64,000 nucleotides of DNA from contig NC_014931.1 in assembly GCF_000184745.1 (NCBI RefSeq), positions 1,178,001 through 1,242,000 on the forward strand, given 5' to 3'. Origin of the DNA: Variovorax paradoxus EPS. GTDB taxonomy: Bacteria; Pseudomonadota; Gammaproteobacteria; Burkholderiales; Burkholderiaceae_C. Position numbers and translations under genes: made by a program. Every line of letters starts with the position of its first letter. Positions within the stretch are counted from its first letter, which is position 1. Below the pieces are notes generated by a model. That model ran no database searches and was not told the DNA's origin. It saw nothing but the letters and a program-made list of their open reading frames with translations. Positions 59,087 through 64,000 of this stretch are shown in pieces.

Positions 59087-62000
59087 ATGACGCACGAACC
59101 GAACTCTCTCTCCGATCTGTTGAACCGTGCCAGGCTTGCCCTGGCGGATGCCGAGGGCGCATTGCCCCCCGCATCGCCCGCCACCGCGGAGGCCGGATGC
59201 GTGGTGTTCTTCGCCATGGGCGAAGGCGAGAGCCGGGCCCGTGTGGTGTCCGGACGCGGACCTGACATCGAGGCCGCATGGACGCGGGGCGCCGATGCGG
59301 CGGCCGTTCAGGCCAGGCGCGGCGACCGGCCTTTCGAGCGCCTGCGCGCGGAGATCGTCGATACGGTCACGGCCATGAGCTGGGGGGAGTTGAAGGCGAA
59401 GCTGGCGCAAACCAAGCGCAACTACTTCAACCTCGGCATCGCCTTCGACGCGCACTTCAAGCACGCGATGCTCGCGCAGGAGATGCAGGGCGCGGCGGTG
59501 CTCTACAGCGGCGAGGTCGAGCACGCACTGCCCAACCTCGCGAACCTGCGGCTGCACGCCAAGCGCCGCTTCGGCACGGAGATCGACTTTCCCTCTGACG
59601 ACACCGCGCCGGTCTGGTGCTTCACCACCCGCGCGGTGTATGTCGATGCCCAGGGCGCCTGGCCGATCACCGCCGAAGGCCAGGCCGCAGGCTTTCGCCG
59701 GCTGGACGACTGGAACGCGCGGCAGGTGCGCACCCTGATCGATTCGGCAAGCGACTACCTCGCCGAACAGGTCAAGCCCACGGGCGAATTCCACTACGGC
59801 TGGTTCCCCTGCTTCGACCGCGCCATTCCCACCTACAACACCCTGCGCCACGCCAGCACCACCTACGCGATGCTCGAAGCCTGGGAGCTCACGCGCAGCG
59901 CCACGCAGAAGGCGGCCATCGACCGCTCGCTGGGCATCCTCACGCAGAAGCTGATCCGGCAGGTGCCGCTGCCCGACGGCGCGCGGGCGGCGCTGCTGGT
60001 GGACGTGGGCAACGAGGTCAAGCTCGGCGGCAACGCGGTCTGCCTGCTTGCGCTGGTGAAGTACACCGAGCTCACCGGCGACCGGCAGTACATGACGCTG
60101 ATGGAGCAGTTGGCTCTCGGCATCCGCGCCATGCAGGACACGAAGACCGGGCGCTTCGTCCACGTGCTCAACTTTCCCAAGCTCGACATCAAGGATGCGT
60201 TCCGCGTCATTTATTACGACGGCGAGGCCGCGTTCGGGCTGATGCGCCTCTACGGGCTCACGCGCGACGAGCGCTGGCTCGCGGTGGTCGAAAAAGCCTT
60301 CGACCATTTCATCGCGGCCAAGCACTGGCAGGCGCACGACCACTGGCTGAGCTACTGCGTCAACGAGCTCACGCGCTACAGGCCCGAGACGCGCTACTAC
60401 CAGTTCGGCTTGCAGAACGTGGCCGGGTACCTGGACTTCGTGCTGGAGCGCATCACCACCTTCCCGACGCTGCTCGAACTGATGATGGCGGCGCGCGAGA
60501 TGGTGCTGCGCATCGATGCCGACCCGGCGCTGCGCCCGCTGCTCGACGGCCTGGACCGCGAGAAGTTCGACCGCGCGCTGGAGCACCGCGCGCGGTATCT
60601 GGCCAACGGCCACTTCTGGCCCGAGCTGGCGATGTTCTTTCGCAATCCGGACCGCATCGCGGGCTCGTTCTTCATCAAGCACCACAGCTTTCGGGTGCGC
60701 ATCGACGATGTGGAGCACTACCTCTCGGGCTACGTCGCGTACCACCGGATGCTGCGCAACCGCGAGGCGCAGCAGGCCGAAGCCGGCGCCGCGGAGACGG
60801 GCGCCGCACCGGGCCCGCGCGGCCCGAGCGGCGTGGTGGCCTGGGGCGGCGACGTGAACCTCGGCCGGCGCCAGCACTACCGGATGGCCGAGCTGGGCGG
60901 ACCGCAGGCGATGCTCGGCAACATCGCCGCGCTGCGCGATGCGGACCTGCGCATCGTCAACCTCGAATGCGTGGTCGCGACCACCGGCGAGCAGGGCGCC
61001 GACAAGGACGAGACCGGCGCTTATTACTACCGCGCGCGGCCCGAGATGATCGACGTGCTGACGGCCGCGCGCATCGACCTCGTGAGCACCGCCAACAACC
61101 ACAGCGGCGACTACGGCCCGCAGGCCCTGCTGGAACAGAAGACGCTGCTGGACGCCGCGGGCATCGGCTCGGCGGGCACCGGGCCCGACCTCGAGGCCGC
61201 GCTGCAGCCGGTGATGGCCCTTGCCGGCGAGGTGCGGGTGGCGCTGTTCTCGCTCGATGCCACGCAGCCGAAATTCGCGGCGACCGCCTGGCATCCGGGC
61301 GGCGCCTACCTGCCGTTGAGCGACCCCGCCGAATGGACCGCGACGCTCGCGCCGCGCATCGCCCGGGCGCGGTCGCACGCCGACGTGGTGCTGGTGGCGG
61401 TGCACTGGGGCGACAACCTGGAGACCGTGCCCTCGCGCGCCGAGGTCGCGGTGGGCCACGCGATCATCGATGCGGGTGCCGACGCCATCCTCGGCACCTC
61501 GGCGCATGTGCTGCAGGGCATCGAGGTCTATCGCGGGCGGCCGATCATCCATGACGCGGGCGACCTGCTGTTCGATGCGATGCGCGGCGATGCGTGGAAC
61601 GCGGGCGTCTTCTCGCTCACGCTCCATGCGCATGGCGTCGAGCGGGTGCAGTTCACGCCCATCCGCGTCGATTTCGGCTTCTCCGAACAATACGAAGGCG
61701 ACCGTGCGCGCGCCGCGAGCGAGCACTTCGCCGCCCAATGCCGCGCGCTGGGCACGCAGGTCTTTCCGACGCCCGAGGGTGGCTGCGTGCTGCACCTGGC
61801 GCCGCCTGTGCGGGAGGTGCTGCCGCAACAACCGCTGCAACCAGCGACGGCCGATGCGGCGGTGGCTCGCCCAGCCTCGCCGCCCCTGCGCACCGCAAGA
61901 CCCGGCTGGGTCGTCGATGCCGTGCCCGCGGATGCGGCCATGGCGCCGCTGAAGATCGGGCCGCTGCGCCTCGTGGGCATGCGCTGCATGCCCAACCAGG

Positions 62001-63865
62001 TCTTCGGCCGGCAACTGCTGTGGGTCGAGTCGTTCTGGACGGTCGATGCGCCCGTCGAGGCCGACCTGCGGCTGCAGTTCCGTGCGCTGCCCGTGCGCAG
62101 CAAGACCATGCCGGCGTGGGGCGACGGCATGGACCACGACCCCTGCGACTGGATGTGGCCGACCAGCCGCTGGACGCCCGGGCGCATCTACCGCGACCGC
62201 TACGGCCTGCGGCCGCCGCTCACGCGCCAGATGGAAAGCGACGTGCTGCAGCTCGAAGTGCGCCTGCGCGGCGCACCCGAGCTGCCCGCGGCGCGGCGGC
62301 TTCCCGTGTGGTGCGGTCTGCGCATGCCCGGCGTGCCGGCGCCGCTGCCCGAGACCCGCGCGCCGGTGCTGTCGGTCAACCTGCCGGGCGCGAGCCGCGA
62401 CCCGGGGCCCGTGTGGACGGCCGATCAGCTCGCGCAGATCACCGGCGGGCAGTGGCTGGTGCCGCCGCCCGCGGGCTGGTCGGTGCAGTCGGTGGTGCGC
62501 CTTCCGATGCACCTGAAGGTGCGGCCGGGGCCGGCGCTGTTCGTCGCATCGGACTACCGCACGCTGGCCGCGCACGAGAACTTCAGCCACGCGCCGGAAG
62601 ACTGGGACCAGCACGACGACCTGCCGCGCCTGCACACCCAGTGCGCGGGCGCGATCGTGCAGCACGCGGTCGAAGGGCTGCCGCCGGACTTTCCGCTGCT
62701 GCAGGTGCCCGACCCGATCCGTGCGCTGCTCTCGCTCGGCGCCGCCGCGCGGGCGCGCTACAAGGGGCTGGTGGTGGGCGTCACCGGCACGGTGGGCAAG
62801 TCGTCCACCATCGCCATGGTGCGCGACCTGCTGCCGCCGGGCGCGCGCGTGCTCACCACGGTGGAGAACAACAACTCGCGCGTCGGTGTGCCCGGCGCCA
62901 TGGCGAGCCTCGGGCCCGACGTGGACGTGTGCATCCTCGAGATGGCGCAGAGCGCGCTGTGGATGGACCGCGGACCGATCTCGCTGGAGGCGCGCCCGCA
63001 TGTGGCGATCCTCACCGAGGTCGGGCTCTCGCAGACCGCCAAGACCAACACGCTGGAGAAGACGGCCGAGTACAAGTCGCGCGCCTTCCTCGGGCTGGAG
63101 CCGGGCGGCATCGCCGTCGTGAGCGGGCACATTCCCCACCTTGCGAAGGTCGTGAAGGCCGCGATGCGCACGGCCGCGAAGGTGTGGACCGTGGGCACCG
63201 GGCCGGGCGACAACATCCGCCTGCTCGATGCGCGCCCCGAATCCTCGGGCTGCCGCGTGCGGCTCTCGTTCAAGGGGCGCATCCACGAATATCTGTTTCC
63301 GGTCGCGAGCATCGGGCTGGTGCGCAACTCGGCGCTGGCCTTCGCCGCGATCGTGGCGATGGGCTTCGATGCCGAGGAAGCCAGCGCGCGCATGCCCAAT
63401 GTGCGGCTGCCCGCCTCGGTGATGCAGGTGGAGCCGCTGCGCACCCGCAGCGGCGCGCTGGTCACGCTGGTCGACGACAGCTGGAACGCCGAGGTCATGT
63501 CGATGCGCAACGCGATGAGCTTCGTGCGCAGCTACCGCGCGCCGTCCGGCAACGCGCCGGTCGCACGCAAGGTCGGCGTGCTCGGGCGCATCGTGAACCT
63601 GGGCGAGCAGGCCGAGGCGATGCACCGCGGGCTGGCCGAGCCGCTGCTGGCCTCGGGCATCGCGCACCTGGTGACGCACGGCGACGAGATGCGCTGGCTG
63701 CGCGAAGAGGTGCCCACCAGCCTGCTCGGCCCGCATTTCGACAACGCGGCCGAGCTGACCCTGTACCTCGGCGAGTACCTGCGCGACGGCGACCTGCTGC
63801 TGGTGAAGGGCGACCGCGACCGCTCGGATTTCGGCACCATTCCCTCGCTGTTGAAGAAGCTGTGA
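59087..63865 (+). CDS. 1592-residue fusion: alpha/alpha-barrel region + CapA-type phosphatase + Mur ligase
   Basis: No signal peptide or membrane helix is visible. Residues 1-225 are unrecognised (YFNLGIAFDAHFKHAM). About 225-570 looks like a six-hairpin/alpha-toroid repeat region (EFHYGWFPCFDRAIPTYNTL, RHASTTYAMLEAWE). About 582-895 is a PgsA/CapA calcineurin-like fold with GGDVNLGRR (Asp589), NLECVV (Glu627), TANNHSGDYG (His672), VHWGD (His773) and GTSAHVLQG (His807). About 920-1090 is probably beta-rich. About 1200-1592 is a Mur-ligase fold with GVTGTVGKSST (Lys1238), TVENNNSRVGVPGAM and LTEVGLSQTAKTNTLEKTAEYKSR. In poly-gamma-glutamate systems CapB/PgsB (Mur-like) and CapA/PgsA are separate, with CapA outside the membrane; here both are joined and apparently cytoplasmic. 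Product unknown. Confidence 0.85.
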   Translation: MTHEPNSLSDLLNRARLALADAEGALPPASPATAEAGCVVFFAMGEGESRARVVSGRGPDIEAAWTRGADAAAVQARRGDRPFERLRAEIVDTVTAMSWGELKAKLAQTKRNYFNLGIAFDAHFKHAMLAQEMQGAAVLYSGEVEHALPNLANLRLHAKRRFGTEIDFPSDDTAPVWCFTTRAVYVDAQGAWPITAEGQAAGFRRLDDWNARQVRTLIDSASDYLAEQVKPTGEFHYGWFPCFDRAIPTYNTLRHASTTYAMLEAWELTRSATQKAAIDRSLGILTQKLIRQVPLPDGARAALLVDVGNEVKLGGNAVCLLALVKYTELTGDRQYMTLMEQLALGIRAMQDTKTGRFVHVLNFPKLDIKDAFRVIYYDGEAAFGLMRLYGLTRDERWLAVVEKAFDHFIAAKHWQAHDHWLSYCVNELTRYRPETRYYQFGLQNVAGYLDFVLERITTFPTLLELMMAAREMVLRIDADPALRPLLDGLDREKFDRALEHRARYLANGHFWPELAMFFRNPDRIAGSFFIKHHSFRVRIDDVEHYLSGYVAYHRMLRNREAQQAEAGAAETGAAPGPRGPSGVVAWGGDVNLGRRQHYRMAELGGPQAMLGNIAALRDADLRIVNLECVVATTGEQGADKDETGAYYYRARPEMIDVLTAARIDLVSTANNHSGDYGPQALLEQKTLLDAAGIGSAGTGPDLEAALQPVMALAGEVRVALFSLDATQPKFAATAWHPGGAYLPLSDPAEWTATLAPRIARARSHADVVLVAVHWGDNLETVPSRAEVAVGHAIIDAGADAILGTSAHVLQGIEVYRGRPIIHDAGDLLFDAMRGDAWNAGVFSLTLHAHGVERVQFTPIRVDFGFSEQYEGDRARAASEHFAAQCRALGTQVFPTPEGGCVLHLAPPVREVLPQQPLQPATADAAVARPASPPLRTARPGWVVDAVPADAAMAPLKIGPLRLVGMRCMPNQVFGRQLLWVESFWTVDAPVEADLRLQFRALPVRSKTMPAWGDGMDHDPCDWMWPTSRWTPGRIYRDRYGLRPPLTRQMESDVLQLEVRLRGAPELPAARRLPVWCGLRMPGVPAPLPETRAPVLSVNLPGASRDPGPVWTADQLAQITGGQWLVPPPAGWSVQSVVRLPMHLKVRPGPALFVASDYRTLAAHENFSHAPEDWDQHDDLPRLHTQCAGAIVQHAVEGLPPDFPLLQVPDPIRALLSLGAAARARYKGLVVGVTGTVGKSSTIAMVRDLLPPGARVLTTVENNNSRVGVPGAMASLGPDVDVCILEMAQSALWMDRGPISLEARPHVAILTEVGLSQTAKTNTLEKTAEYKSRAFLGLEPGGIAVVSGHIPHLAKVVKAAMRTAAKVWTVGTGPGDNIRLLDARPESSGCRVRLSFKGRIHEYLFPVASIGLVRNSALAFAAIVAMGFDAEEASARMPNVRLPASVMQVEPLRTRSGALVTLVDDSWNAEVMSMRNAMSFVRSYRAPSGNAPVARKVGVLGRIVNLGEQAEAMHRGLAEPLLASGIAHLVTHGDEMRWLREEVPTSLLGPHFDNAAELTLYLGEYLRDGDLLLVKGDRDRSDFGTIPSLLKKL

Positions 63866-64000
63866 CCACGCTGCCTTTCATGCCTGCCCTCTGGCGACAT
63901 CGGCGCCTCGCATTCGTGCTGATCGCGTTGATGCAGGCCGCCTGTGCGCAGCGCGCCGGTGCCGATCTGCGCGCGCCGGGCACACCGACTGCACGCGCGA
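63862..64000 (+). CDS. Partial gene: probable lipoprotein or exported protein following the fusion
   Basis: GTG at 63862 overlaps the fusion stop by 4 bases (GTGA); ATG at 63880 is an in-frame alternative. It encodes WRHRRLAFVLIALMQAACAQ, a signal sequence ending in an AAC or CAQ context: a weak lipobox (QAAC) or ordinary signal peptidase site. About 46 codons are present, then the window ends. The overlap implies co-translation with the fusion protein and a shared task. Identity not determinable. Confidence 0.6.
   Translation, partial: MTTLPFMPALWRHRRLAFVLIALMQAACAQRAGADLRAPGTPTARA

Noticed and set aside
59039..63736. 1565-codon open frame antisense to the CapA-Mur fusion
   Set aside because: Composition is Arg/His/Gly/Gln-rich with no family motifs, as expected from the complementary strand of GC-rich coding DNA; the sense frame has clear CapA and Mur motifs.
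1..64000. CRISPR arrays, tRNA/rRNA genes, insertion sequences, prophage genes
   Set aside because: I found no regularly spaced repeats, no tRNA-like cloverleaf with a GGTTCGAATCC-type arm, and no transposase, integrase or phage structural motif in the translated frames.

Overview
The window looks like a chromosomal segment of a GC-rich betaproteobacterium, most probably Variovorax or a close relative in the Comamonadaceae. This rests on overall gene style (DUF2917 and DUF6279 proteins, a GcvA-like LysR regulator, a fused indolepyruvate ferredoxin oxidoreductase) and on intergenic repeats built around CTTCGACAAGCTCAG. It is an inference from sequence style; no search was run. I saw no rRNA, tRNA, CRISPR array, transposase or integrase.

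Layout. 1-9.9 kb holds housekeeping and envelope genes: a partial cca, ompW behind two palindromic operators, a glutathione transferase, slt-mgtC, 5-formyl-THF cyclo-ligase, a LysR/DUF2917 pair, a BLUF photoreceptor next to a Crp/Fnr regulator, and a DUF6279 lipoprotein. 9.9-14 kb carries both key genes of UDP-GlcNAc synthesis, glmU and glmS, with an Lrp-type regulator between them. 14-21.4 kb is a tightly overlapping leftward operon (ATPase, binding protein, two permeases, kinase, class III PLP enzyme) facing a divergent Lrp regulator. The kinase and PLP enzyme resemble the hydroxylysine-kinase / phosphohydroxylysine-lyase pair, so it reads as uptake and phosphorylation-elimination of an amino alcohol. 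21.5-23 kb has an SDR oxidoreductase and a MarR regulator.

23.2-34 kb is a carbohydrate region: fucU-rbsK plus a four-gene ribose/AI-2-type ABC transporter behind a perfect LacI-type palindrome, then deoC and an ALDH16-type dehydrogenase facing a DeoR regulator across two matched operator-like repeats. Together these fit (deoxy)ribose catabolism. 34-38.4 kb is an Lrp regulator divergent from a 1202-residue fused indolepyruvate ferredoxin oxidoreductase.

39-51.2 kb is an exopolysaccharide cluster: wza-wzb-wzc, an initiating sugar transferase, a polymerase-like protein, a pyruvyl transferase, one GT4, a PslG-like secreted glycosidase, a flippase and a phytanoyl-CoA-dioxygenase-like protein. 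About 0.9 kb of AT-richer, hairpin-rich DNA precedes it. 51.3-59 kb holds an AhpD-like protein, putA with a divergent XRE-cupin regulator and GNAT protein, a DUF2147 protein, and an Old Yellow Enzyme whose conserved N-terminus is in frame but has no normal start codon.

59-64 kb is dominated by the most unusual object here: a single 1592-residue protein with no visible signal peptide that joins an alpha/alpha-barrel-like region, a CapA/PgsA-type metallophosphatase and a Mur-ligase (CapB/PgsB-like) domain. It overlaps by 4 bases a lipoprotein-like gene that runs off the window. It is a candidate one-polypeptide system for making or remodelling a poly-amino-acid or peptide-linked polymer.
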